Assembly (NCBI GenBank): GCA_946497035.1
Contig: CAMMIW010000001.1
Location: forward strand, 62,001 to 126,000
Direction of reading: 5' to 3'
DNA: 64,000 bases
From: an uncultured Eubacteriaceae bacterium
GTDB lineage: Bacteria > Bacillota > Clostridia > Lachnospirales > CAG-274
Position numbers and translations under genes: made by a program. Under the pieces are notes generated by a model. It did not search any database. It worked only from the letters and a program-made list of their open reading frames with translations, and was not told where the DNA came from. Position 1 is the stretch's first letter, and every line of letters begins with the position of its first letter. Below, piece after piece: positions 19,797-28,405 of the stretch.

Positions 19797-20606
19797 TTAT
19801 TTTTTAAGATTATTAGCTAGTTGTAACATTTCATCAGAAGTAGTTATAGCTTTAGAATTAAGCTCATAAGCTCTTTGAGCAACAATCAAATTAATCATTT
19901 CTTCGGCTATATTAACATTTGATAGCTCTAAAAATCCTTGAGCTACTCTACTTTTGTTATTTTCCAAATCTGTTTCTAAAATAGGCTCACCAGATGCAAC
20001 TGTTGTTTTATATAAGTTGCCACCTATAGCTTCTAACCCTTGTGGATTGTTAAATTGTACCACACCTAATGTAGTACCTGTATCCTGTTCTTCTCCATTT
20101 TCTAAATATTTTATAGCACCATTTTCACCTATAATAATATTATCAACAGGCACATTTTGAGGGAAAGTTACAGGCTCTCCATCACTATTTAAAACATAAT
20201 ATCCTTCAGATGTAACAAGATTATTTTCTCCATTGCCTAAACTTATTTTAAAGCTACCATCTCTTGTATAAGAAACCTCGTTTTCACCTGTTCTTATCAT
20301 AAAAAACCCGTCACCCTCTATAGCAACATCTGTTTTTACTTCTGTTCTTTCTACATTACCTTGAGCAAAAATTCTACTTGTAGCTATAGGTCTAACACCA
20401 AGCCCCACTTGTAAATTAACAGGTTTTCCTGTATCTGCTTCATCTAAAGATGCTCTTTCCATAGTTTGATATAACAAACTTTTAAATTCTAGTCTTTCTT
20501 TTTTATAAGAGTTAGTATCTACATTAGATATATTGTTAGATATAGTATCTACATGTAGCTGTTGTGCTGTCATACCAGATGCAGCAGTCCATAAAGAACG
20601 CATCAT
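19797..20606 (-). CDS. flhP: Flagellar hook-basal body protein FlhP (FlgG homologue)
   Basis: A rod/hook-family protein of 269 residues. It has the N-terminal motif LWTAASGMTAQQLHVDTISNN, the standard flg_bb_rod signature, and the C-terminal helix EEMINLIVAQRAYELNSKAI. It forms the distal rod of the flagellum. The gene order mbl-flhO-flhP matches that of Bacillus subtilis, which supports the name; FlgG is an equally good family name. The ribosome site is GGGGGTAAAA. The C-terminal helix is typical of type III-exported axial proteins. Confidence 0.88.
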   Translation of the reverse strand: MMRSLWTAASGMTAQQLHVDTISNNISNVDTNSYKKERLEFKSLLYQTMERASLDEADTGKPVNLQVGLGVRPIATSRIFAQGNVERTEVKTDVAIEGDGFFMIRTGENEVSYTRDGSFKISLGNGENNLVTSEGYYVLNSDGEPVTFPQNVPVDNIIIGENGAIKYLENGEEQDTGTTLGVVQFNNPQGLEAIGGNLYKTTVASGEPILETDLENNKSRVAQGFLELSNVNIAEEMINLIVAQRAYELNSKAITTSDEMLQLANNLKK

Positions 20607-20622
20607 AATGTTTTACCCCCTA

Positions 20623-21396
20623 TTATTTTCTAGCAATATCATTAACAGCCTTACCTAAAACTGTATCTTGTGTTTGTATCATTTTTTGATTAAGCTCATA
20701 AACTCTAGATACATTTATCATTTTTACCATTTCATCAACAACATTTACATTAGAAGTTTCTATATATTGTTGCATAATAGAGCCTGTAAAAGGCTTAGTT
20801 ACTGTTTCATCTATTTTATTATATAAATTATCACCATATTTTCTAAGAGTTTCTTTATTTTCAAAATCTACTAATTTAAGCCTGTCTACAAATTCCCCAT
20901 TAGAGTATATGTAGCCATTTTCACTAATTGTTACTTTTCCATCTGGTATAACTATTCTACCATTTTCACCTAAAACATAGTTACCCTCTTTTGTCATAAG
21001 CTCTTTATTAGCATTAAGGGTAAAAGAACCATCTCTTGTATATTTTTCAGTAACATTACCGTTTTTATCTCTAGATTCTATAACAAAAAAACCATCACCA
21101 TTTATAGCTAAATCATAAGTACCTTCAGTTTTTTCAATAGAACCAACACCAAAATCTGTGCTAACTTCTGTTACAAAATTACCAAGAGATACTGTACCTA
21201 TGTTGTTATCTCTTTTTACAAGGCTTTGAGCTGGATCATTAAGCCTTTTCATTAGCTCTTCAGAAAAAGATTGAACAACAGTAGTATCTTTTTTAAAACC
21301 TGTATTATCAACATTAGCTATATTATTTGTTATAACATCCATGTTGTTCATTTGAGTCATCATACCAATTGCCGATGTATATAAACCTCTATTCAA
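20623..21396 (-). CDS. flhO: Flagellar hook-basal body protein FlhO (FlgF/FlgG family)
   Basis: A protein of 257 residues with the N-terminal rod signature GLYTSAIGMMTQMNNMDVITNN and the C-terminal helix VDEMVKMINVSRVYELNQKMI. It is a paralogue of the adjacent flhP, and both are exported rod components. The start is TTG at 21396 after GGAGAT; the protein begins at the conserved Met-Asn-Arg-Gly position and no ATG is available. It lies 5 bases behind mbl. Confidence 0.87.
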   Translation of the reverse strand: MNRGLYTSAIGMMTQMNNMDVITNNIANVDNTGFKKDTTVVQSFSEELMKRLNDPAQSLVKRDNNIGTVSLGNFVTEVSTDFGVGSIEKTEGTYDLAINGDGFFVIESRDKNGNVTEKYTRDGSFTLNANKELMTKEGNYVLGENGRIVIPDGKVTISENGYIYSNGEFVDRLKLVDFENKETLRKYGDNLYNKIDETVTKPFTGSIMQQYIETSNVNVVDEMVKMINVSRVYELNQKMIQTQDTVLGKAVNDIARK

Positions 21397-21401
21397 TTAA
21401 A

Positions 21402-22436
21402 TCATCTCCACTTAAATAATTGTAATATTTTATATAAAAAGCTTTTTCTAGCTCTTTCAAATTTATGGTTATAGTCTATATATTGGCCCGTGCCTAAAGC
21501 AACACAAGATAAAGCATCTTCTGCTAAAACAGCCTCTATACCTGTTGCATCTTTTATAGCCTTATCTAAGCCATATATTAAAGCACCTCCACCTGTTAAA
21601 ACTATGCCTCTTTCATAAATATCTGCGGCAAGCTCTGGTGGTGTTTTTTCTAAAACTTTGTGTATAGTTTCTATAATCATTATAGAAGATTCTTTTAAAG
21701 CTTCGTAAATTTCTTCAGATGTAACATTTATAACATTAGGTAGCCCTGTAACAAGGTTTCTACCTCTTATATCCATATTAACAGATGCACTTCTTTTATA
21801 AACAGTGCCAATATTTACTTTTAATTCTTCTGCACTTTTTTCCCCTATAAGAATATTATATTTTTTTCTAATATATTTTATTATAGCTTCATCAAAATTA
21901 TCTCCGGCTATTTTTAAAGAACTTTTTACAACTGCACCACCAAGAGATATAACAGCTATATCTGTTGTTCCACCACCAATATCAACAATCATACTTCCAC
22001 AAGCTCTAGTTATATCTATGCCTGAGCCAATGGCAGCAGCTATAGGTTCTTCTATAACAAAAACTTCTCTAGCGCCTGCATCTTTAGTAGCATCCTTAAC
22101 GGCCTTTTTTTCTACTTCTGTAACTTCAGAAGGCACACAAACTGCTATTCTAGGGCGTCTAGAACTATTACCAATCACTTGCTTTATAAAATGTTTTAAC
22201 ATAAGCTCCGTAACGTTATAATCAGATATAACACCTTCTCTAAGAGGCCTTACAACATTAATATTGTTAGGAGCTTTGCCTAACATTTTTCTAGCTTTTT
22301 CGCCTACAGCAATAACCTCATTAGTATTTCTATCTATAGCAACAACAGAAGGTTCTTTTAAAACAATGCCTTGTCCTTTTATATATATTAGAACACTAGA
22401 AGTGCCTAAATCTATCCCTATATCAGAACCCAACAT
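21402..22436 (-). CDS. mbl: MreB-family actin-like protein Mbl
   Basis: A protein of 344 residues. Actin-fold ATP-binding motifs are DIGIDLGTSSVLIYIKG (phosphate 1), DIGGGTTDIAVISLGG (phosphate 2) and GIVLTGGGALIYGLD (adenosine). MreB proteins guide lateral cell-wall synthesis on the inner membrane face. Placement directly before flhO-flhP is the Mbl context in Bacillus, so Mbl is preferred over MreB. The ribosome site AAAGGAG lies upstream, with a TATAAT-like -10 on the minus strand at 22472-22477. Confidence 0.9.
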   Translation of the reverse strand: MLGSDIGIDLGTSSVLIYIKGQGIVLKEPSVVAIDRNTNEVIAVGEKARKMLGKAPNNINVVRPLREGVISDYNVTELMLKHFIKQVIGNSSRRPRIAVCVPSEVTEVEKKAVKDATKDAGAREVFVIEEPIAAAIGSGIDITRACGSMIVDIGGGTTDIAVISLGGAVVKSSLKIAGDNFDEAIIKYIRKKYNILIGEKSAEELKVNIGTVYKRSASVNMDIRGRNLVTGLPNVINVTSEEIYEALKESSIMIIETIHKVLEKTPPELAADIYERGIVLTGGGALIYGLDKAIKDATGIEAVLAEDALSCVALGTGQYIDYNHKFERARKSFLYKILQLFKWR

Positions 22437-22553
22437 TAAAAATTTCTCCTTTTAAACATAATAACTTTTTAATTATAACATCTTTTTGTTGCAATTTAAA
22501 GTATTTTTTATATTTTTTAATATTTTTAATATTTTTTTAACATTTTTGTTACA

Positions 22554-22589
22554 ATTATTAGGCTGTAGAAAAACCCACAGCCTAATAAT
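22554..22589 (-). terminator. Strong hairpin between aspS and mbl
   Basis: Perfect 13-bp arms ATTATTAGGCTGT and ACAGCCTAATAAT around a 10-base loop. No T-run follows on the minus strand, while a T-rich stretch follows on the plus strand. It is the likely end of the aspS transcript. Confidence 0.6.
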
Positions 22590-22637
22590 TTTAAATTTTT
22601 TATATAATAATTAATAACTATATAATAAATATGGGAG

Positions 22638-22730
22638 TAATATTATATACGATAGTATTATTAAAAGGGACGGTAGATAGTTAACCCTTACCTTTTTATT
22701 TATACCCCTATAATTAAAAAATAACCTAAT
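22638..22730 (-). repeat. Intergenic hairpin element, copy D
   Basis: On the minus strand it begins 10 bases after the aspS stop with TTAGGTTATTTTTTAATTAT, then ATAAATAAAAAGGTAAGGG. A hairpin with outer arms AAAAGG and CCTTTT follows, then a weaker one with arms TAATA and TATTA. The 303-base gap between mbl and aspS otherwise holds only the mbl promoter and the terminator hairpin. Confidence 0.6.
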
Positions 22731-22739
22731 TTTTTTAAT

Positions 22740-24524
22740 TTATTGTTGTTCTTCAATATTTACATTTATCATAAGCTCATCTAATTGTTTTTTATCTACA
22801 AAATTAGGAGCATCTGCTAAAGGACAAGATGCATCTTTAACTTTAGGAAAAGCTATAACATCTCTTAAGCTATCGCTACCAGATAATAACATAACAATTC
22901 TATCAAGACCTAAAGCAAGCCCACCGTGAGGAGGTGCACCATATTTAAAAGCATCTATTAAAAATCCAAATCTTTCATTTGCATCTTCTTGTGAAAAACC
23001 TAAACATTTAAACATTTTTTCTTGTAAATCACTTTGATAAATTCTAAGACTACCACCGCCAAGCTCATAGCCGTTTAAAACTAAGTCATAAGCTATCGCT
23101 CTAGCTTTTTCTGGGTTTGTTTCTAAAAGCTCGATATCTTCTTCCATAGGCATAGTAAATGGGTGATGCTTTGCAACATATCTTTTTTCTTCTTCATCAT
23201 ATTCAAAAAGTGGAAATTCTGTAACCCATAAAAATCTATAATCATCTTTATTAGTAAGCTCAAATCTTTTAGCCATTTCAAGTCTTAAAGCACCTAAAGC
23301 ATCAAAAACAACATTATCTTTATCGGCACATATTAAAATTAAATCACCTTTTTCTGCACCAAAACAATTTGCTATTTCTGTAAGTTTTTCATCAGTAAAA
23401 AATTTACCTATACTTGTTTTAAAAGTGCCATCTTCATTTAAACCAAGCCAAGCTAAACCTTTTGCACCATAAGTTTTAGCAAGCTCTACAAGGCTATCAA
23501 TTTGTTTTCTTGGCATAGAGCAACAACCTTTTGCGTTTATACCTCTAATGCTACCACCATCTTTAATAGCATTTTCAAAAACACCAAATTCGCTACCTGC
23601 TACAATATTTGTAATGTTGTTAAGCTCCATACCAAACCTTACATCAGGTTTATCTGAACCAAATCTTTCCATAGCCTCTTTATAAGCCATTCTTTCAAAA
23701 GGTATTTTTATATCTATACCCTTTGTTTCTTTTAATATAGTTTGCATAAGTCTTTCGTTTAAGCTCATTATATCTTCTTCATCAACAAAAGATAGTTCCA
23801 TATCTACTTGTGTAAATTCTGGTTGTCTATCTGCTCTTAAATCTTCATCTCTAAAACATTTTACTATTTGAAAATATTTATCAAAACCAGAAGCCATTAA
23901 AAGTTGTTTAAATATTTGTGGCGATTGAGGTAGTGCATAAAATTCTCCAGGGTGAACACGGCTTGGCACAAGATAATCTCTAGCCCCTTCAGGAGTAGAT
24001 TTAGTTAAAAATGGTGTTTCTATTTCTAAAAACCCTTCATTATCTAAGAACCTTCTAACAGATTGGGCTATATTATGTCTTAAAATTAAGTTTTTAGCAA
24101 CACTCGGCCTTCTAAGGTCTAAATATCTATATTTAAGCCTTAAGTCTGTGCTAACGTTAATGCTATCTTCTATTTGAAAAGGTGGAGTTTCAGATTGGGA
24201 TAAAATTTCCATTTCATCTATTAAAACTTCAACCTTACCTGTTTCCATCTCTGGATTAATGTTTTCTTCTGTTCTAGCTACAACCTTTCCTTTTATAGCT
24301 ACAACAAATTCTGGCTTAAGCTCTTTATCTTTTTTAATAACATCTTCTGTATTAGTATCTTGGTTTACAACCGCCTGCACAATTCCTGTTCTGTCTCTTA
24401 ATAATATAAAAGAAAAATGACTAAATACACGCTTACGGCTAACCCACCCCATAAGAGTTACCTCTTTACCTATCATATTTTCTTTTATATCTCCACAGTA
24501 ATTTGTTCTTTTAAAACCTTTCAT
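22740..24524 (-). CDS. aspS: Aspartyl-tRNA synthetase
   Basis: A class II synthetase of 594 residues that charges tRNA-Asp. It has an N-terminal OB-fold anticodon domain (VTLMGWVSRKRVFSHFSFILLRD), the class II motif 2 region FQIVKCFRDEDLRADRQPEFTQ, the bacterial GAD insertion domain, and motif 3 GGLALGLDRIVML. The start is the ATG at 24524 behind GGAGGAT; an upstream TTG overlaps the ribosome site. It is the last gene of the relA-dtd-hemZ-hisS-aspS run. No T-box leader is seen. Confidence 0.97.
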   Translation of the reverse strand: MKGFKRTNYCGDIKENMIGKEVTLMGWVSRKRVFSHFSFILLRDRTGIVQAVVNQDTNTEDVIKKDKELKPEFVVAIKGKVVARTEENINPEMETGKVEVLIDEMEILSQSETPPFQIEDSINVSTDLRLKYRYLDLRRPSVAKNLILRHNIAQSVRRFLDNEGFLEIETPFLTKSTPEGARDYLVPSRVHPGEFYALPQSPQIFKQLLMASGFDKYFQIVKCFRDEDLRADRQPEFTQVDMELSFVDEEDIMSLNERLMQTILKETKGIDIKIPFERMAYKEAMERFGSDKPDVRFGMELNNITNIVAGSEFGVFENAIKDGGSIRGINAKGCCSMPRKQIDSLVELAKTYGAKGLAWLGLNEDGTFKTSIGKFFTDEKLTEIANCFGAEKGDLILICADKDNVVFDALGALRLEMAKRFELTNKDDYRFLWVTEFPLFEYDEEEKRYVAKHHPFTMPMEEDIELLETNPEKARAIAYDLVLNGYELGGGSLRIYQSDLQEKMFKCLGFSQEDANERFGFLIDAFKYGAPPHGGLALGLDRIVMLLSGSDSLRDVIAFPKVKDASCPLADAPNFVDKKQLDELMINVNIEEQQ

Positions 24525-24548
24525 CTTATCCTCCAAATATATTCACTA

Positions 24549-25805
24549 TTATAAAATTTCTTTTTCTAAGCTTGATAAAAATATTTCTCTCTGCTCACTC
24601 TTATCCATATCTTTTAAATTAACTTTGTCTGTTTCTATTTCGTTATCACCAATTATTATAACATATTTTGCGTTTATTTTATCTGCATATTTAAGTTGGG
24701 CTTTAACGCTTCTTTTAACTATATCATATTCTACATAAATACCTTTTTGCCTTAAGCTATAAGATATTTGTTGTGCTTTTATAAAACCTTCATCACCCAT
24801 AGATCCTATATAAATTAAAGGCCTATTTTCTTCTTCTATTTGTAGGCCTTGTTCTTCCATAAGCATAAGCACACGCTCCATACCCATACCAAAACCAACT
24901 GCTCCGGTAGCTTGTCCGCCACATTCTTTTATAAGGTTATCATATCTACCGCCACCACAAATAGTACTTTGAGATCCTAACCTTTCAGATTTACATACAA
25001 ATTCGAAAACAGTTTTTGTATAATAATCAAGGCCTCTTACTATTTTTGTATCTATTTCATAAGGTATATTCATTATATCTAAATATTTTTTTAAGCTTTC
25101 AAAATGATTTTTACATTCTGTATCTAAACTATCTATTGTATTAGGTGCATCTTTTAAAGCCTCTTTACAATTAGTATTTTTACAATCTAAAACCCTAAGC
25201 GGATTTTTCTCATATCTTTGCTTACAATCTTCACATAAATAATCTATTTTTGTTTTTAAAAAAGATTTAAGCTTTTCGTTATAAGCTTTTCTACATTCAT
25301 TACCGCCAAGACTATTAAGCTTTAACGTTACATCTTTAATTTTAAGCCTTTTTAAAAGCTCATATACAAAAGATATAACCTCCGCATCACAGCTAGCATC
25401 AAAAGATCCAAACATTTCTACTCCAAATTGATGAAATTGTTTAAATCTACCTGCTTGGTTTCTTTCATCTCTAAAAGAAGGTGCTATATAATATAATTTT
25501 GTAGGTTGAACATCACCGTTTAAACCATTTTCAAGATAAGCTCTAACAGTACCTGCCGTACTCTCTGGTTTTAAAGCATATTCTCTTTCTCCTCTATCTT
25601 TAAAAGTAAACATTTCTTTTTGAACCACATCAGTAGTTTCTCCAACACCACGCTCAAAAAGAGTTCTATATTCAAAAATAGGTGTTCTTATTTCTTGTAT
25701 ACCAAAATTTTTACAAGCCTGTCTTATTTCATTTTCTAAAAATTGCCATTTATAAGCCTCTTTTCCAAAAATATCGCTAGTTCCTTTTGGTTTTTTCATC
25801 TTCAT
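24549..25805 (-). CDS. hisS: Histidyl-tRNA synthetase
   Basis: A class II synthetase of 418 residues. Motif 1 begins KGTSDIFGKEAYKW, motif 2 is FRDERNQAGRFKQFHQFG, the His-binding motif is RGLDYYTKTVFEF, and the ABD-type C-terminal anticodon domain ends the protein. The ribosome site AGGAGGACATATAT gives correct spacing to the first ATG. It lies 24 bases upstream of aspS, and the pair is conserved in Firmicutes. Confidence 0.97.
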   Translation of the reverse strand: MKMKKPKGTSDIFGKEAYKWQFLENEIRQACKNFGIQEIRTPIFEYRTLFERGVGETTDVVQKEMFTFKDRGEREYALKPESTAGTVRAYLENGLNGDVQPTKLYYIAPSFRDERNQAGRFKQFHQFGVEMFGSFDASCDAEVISFVYELLKRLKIKDVTLKLNSLGGNECRKAYNEKLKSFLKTKIDYLCEDCKQRYEKNPLRVLDCKNTNCKEALKDAPNTIDSLDTECKNHFESLKKYLDIMNIPYEIDTKIVRGLDYYTKTVFEFVCKSERLGSQSTICGGGRYDNLIKECGGQATGAVGFGMGMERVLMLMEEQGLQIEEENRPLIYIGSMGDEGFIKAQQISYSLRQKGIYVEYDIVKRSVKAQLKYADKINAKYVIIIGDNEIETDKVNLKDMDKSEQREIFLSSLEKEIL

Positions 25806-25830
25806 ATATATGTCCTCCTTTTATCGCTTT

Positions 25831-27270
25831 TTATTTTTCTATTATATCTTTTTTTCTTTGTATCATTTCATCTATACGGTTTATATAATCATCAACACTT
25901 TTTACATTAAAGGCCCTTTTTATAAGATTTGTATCTTCAAAATAAAATTTGCTTGTAGCTCCTGCACCAAAAGAAATAATAGTTTGTTTTTCTTCCATAA
26001 TTTGAATATTATAAAAACATTCTAACCCTTCTTTACAATATCCAACGTTTTCAAAATTACCTATCATATTTTTTTGTCTATACATATAATAAGGGTGCAT
26101 ATTCATTTTTTTAGAATAATCTTTAGTTATATTTATCATTTTTTCCATTTCATAAAAAGAGCTAGGATTAAAACTATCTATATTTTCATTAAGCCTTGAT
26201 GCTCTTTTTAAAGCAAGAGTATGTACTGTCAAACTTTCTGGCATTAATGTATAAATTTTATCCATAGTATATAAAACCTCTTTAGATGTTTCATCTGTAA
26301 GCCCCAATATAATATCTGTATTTATATTGTTATGACCTTCTTCTCTTGCCATATAAAAAGCCTCTAAAAATTCTTTTTCTAAATGATTTCTACCTATTAG
26401 TTTTAATGTTTTATCATTCATAGTTTGAGGGTTTATAGATATTCTAGTAGCTTTAAAATCTTTCATTATTTTAAGTTTTTCTCTATTTATAGTATCTGCT
26501 CTTCCTGCTTCTATCGTATATTCTATTAAAGGCTTATTAAAATTATCATCTATCATTTTTAAAAATCTATAAAGCTGTGTTTCGTTTAAAGATGTTGGCG
26601 TTCCACCACCTATATAAATACTTTCTATTTGATGGCTATTAACATAATCTTTCATAGCCAATATTTCTTTTTCTAAACAATCTAAATATAAATCTACCTT
26701 TTTAGTATATTGGCTAAGATTAAAAGAAGGAAAAGAACAATAAACACATCTTGTAGGGCAAAAAGGTATACCTAAATATAAAGAAATTTTATTTTTATTA
26801 TTATTTTTCAATATATTTTTTTCTATTTTAGCTATATCAATAGCTAAATCTATTTTTTCATCTGTTGCTAAATATTTATCTTTTAATATATTTTTAATGT
26901 TATTTTCAGAAAAACCATCTTCTAACATTTCATTTATTTTTTTAGTAGGCCTAACACCTGTTAATATACCCCAAGGCATATTTAAAGGTCTTATTTGTTG
27001 TATAGCTTCATAAACAGTAAGTTTTATTAACCTAGCCTTTTCATTGGAAAAAATATGTTCATCTACATTTTGTAAGCTATTTTCCTTATAAACTATTTCC
27101 TCTTTATTTTTATATATTTTACAAATAGATACATTATTTTCTATATAGCTTTTTATAACTATATTATCTTCTAAAATTTCATCTATTTGCTTTATTTTTT
27201 CTCCAAAATAAAATAATTGAATAACTGAAAGCACATCATCTAAATATTTGTGCTCAACAATATAATACAT
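25831..27270 (-). CDS. hemZ: Radical SAM protein HemZ (coproporphyrinogen dehydrogenase-like)
   Basis: A protein of 479 residues. It has an N-terminal HemZ-specific domain with PWGILTGVRPTKKINEMLE near residue 100, then the radical-SAM motif GIPFCPTRCVYCSF and IYIGGGTPTSLNE. HemZ is implicated in anaerobic coproporphyrinogen oxidation in Bacillus. No other heme gene is visible here, and this window also contains HemW, so the two HemN-like proteins likely differ in role. The ribosome site is weak (AAAGTTGG). Confidence 0.9.
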   Translation of the reverse strand: MYYIVEHKYLDDVLSVIQLFYFGEKIKQIDEILEDNIVIKSYIENNVSICKIYKNKEEIVYKENSLQNVDEHIFSNEKARLIKLTVYEAIQQIRPLNMPWGILTGVRPTKKINEMLEDGFSENNIKNILKDKYLATDEKIDLAIDIAKIEKNILKNNNKNKISLYLGIPFCPTRCVYCSFPSFNLSQYTKKVDLYLDCLEKEILAMKDYVNSHQIESIYIGGGTPTSLNETQLYRFLKMIDDNFNKPLIEYTIEAGRADTINREKLKIMKDFKATRISINPQTMNDKTLKLIGRNHLEKEFLEAFYMAREEGHNNINTDIILGLTDETSKEVLYTMDKIYTLMPESLTVHTLALKRASRLNENIDSFNPSSFYEMEKMINITKDYSKKMNMHPYYMYRQKNMIGNFENVGYCKEGLECFYNIQIMEEKQTIISFGAGATSKFYFEDTNLIKRAFNVKSVDDYINRIDEMIQRKKDIIEK

Positions 27271-27284
27271 ATATAACCAACTTT

Positions 27285-27926
27285 CTAATATTCATACATA
27301 TTTCCCATATAAGGGTTAATATTTTTTTCTGTACCTATTGTAGTTTTGTTGCCGTGTCCGCTATAAACTACTGTTTCTTCTGGTAGTTCTTTTAACCTAT
27401 TAATAGATTTTATTAACTGTGCCGAGTTGCCATAAGGAAAATCTGTTCTACCAATAGATCCATAAAATAAAGTATCTCCAGAAAAAAGTATATTTTCTTT
27501 TTCAAAATATAAACACATACCACCTGGTGTATGACCTGGAGTTTTTAAAACTTTAAAAGATAAATTATCACCAAATTTAAAAATATCGTTATCTTTTAAA
27601 ACTATATCTGCCTTTATTTCTATTTTAGCATCTATCATATGTGAAAGGTTATTTTCACTATTTTCAATTAAAATCTCCTCACCTTCACATATAACAATCG
27701 GCGTGTTATATTTAGTTTTTATTTGTTCACAAGCTCCTATATGATCAAAATGGCCGTGGGTTAAAACAATATATTTTAAATTTAATTTTTCTTTTTCTAT
27801 TACAGATATAAGCTTATCTGCATCTGCCCCTGGGTCTATTATTATAGCCTTATTTGTATCTTCTTCTATAGCAAAATAACAATTTTGCATCATCATACCG
27901 CCAACTATTTCAACTTTAACTTTCAT
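27285..27926 (-). CDS. MBL-fold metallo-hydrolase (glyoxalase II-like)
   Basis: A protein of 213 residues with the metallo-beta-lactamase motif LTHGHFDHIGA and later ligands in TPGHTPGGMC, SGDTLF and YSGHG. It is of YqgX/GloB-like size and lacks the C-terminal domain of true glyoxalase II. The substrate is not assigned; a thioester or persulfide is likely by family. The ribosome site AGGAGGAAC precedes the ATG. It sits between dtd and hemZ in the relA cluster. Confidence 0.85.
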   Translation of the reverse strand: MKVKVEIVGGMMMQNCYFAIEEDTNKAIIIDPGADADKLISVIEKEKLNLKYIVLTHGHFDHIGACEQIKTKYNTPIVICEGEEILIENSENNLSHMIDAKIEIKADIVLKDNDIFKFGDNLSFKVLKTPGHTPGGMCLYFEKENILFSGDTLFYGSIGRTDFPYGNSAQLIKSINRLKELPEETVVYSGHGNKTTIGTEKNINPYMGNMYEY

Positions 27927-27947
27927 AATGTTCCTCCTACTTAAATT

Positions 27948-28397
27948 TTAAAATAATTTATCACTATCTAGAAGAATAGTAATAGGCCCATCATTTATAA
28001 GCTCTACTTGCATATCTGCTCTAAATATACCCGTTTTTACTTTTTCATAATTTTCTTTAGCATATAATATAAAATTATTAAATATTTTTTCTGCATCATC
28101 AGGTTTAGCCCCACCTACAAAGCTAGGTCGGCGGCCTTTTCTAGCATCTGCATAAACAGTAAAATTAGGCACTATTAAAAGCTCTAAATTTAAATCTTTT
28201 ATAGATAAATTAAGCTTTTCTTCTGCATCTTCAAATATTCTAAGGTTTATTATTTTATCAAACATATATTTAAAAGTATCTATATTATCTGTATCGTTAA
28301 CTGCTACAAGAGCTACAATACCTTTATCTATTTTTGAAATAGTTTCTTCATTTATATCTACTTTTGCTTTTAATACTCTTTGTAAAACTGCTCTCAT
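27948..28397 (-). CDS. dtd: D-aminoacyl-tRNA deacylase
   Basis: A protein of 149 residues that removes D-amino acids wrongly attached to tRNA. The N-terminal MRAVLQRV, the Ser-Phe motif RRPSFVGGAKPDDAEKIF and the C-terminal cis-proline motif NDGPITILLDS are all present. The AGGAGGT ribosome site is immediate. It lies 8 bases downstream of relA, the conserved Firmicute order. Confidence 0.95.
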   Translation of the reverse strand: MRAVLQRVLKAKVDINEETISKIDKGIVALVAVNDTDNIDTFKYMFDKIINLRIFEDAEEKLNLSIKDLNLELLIVPNFTVYADARKGRRPSFVGGAKPDDAEKIFNNFILYAKENYEKVKTGIFRADMQVELINDGPITILLDSDKLF

Positions 28398-28405
28398 TTT
28401 ACCTC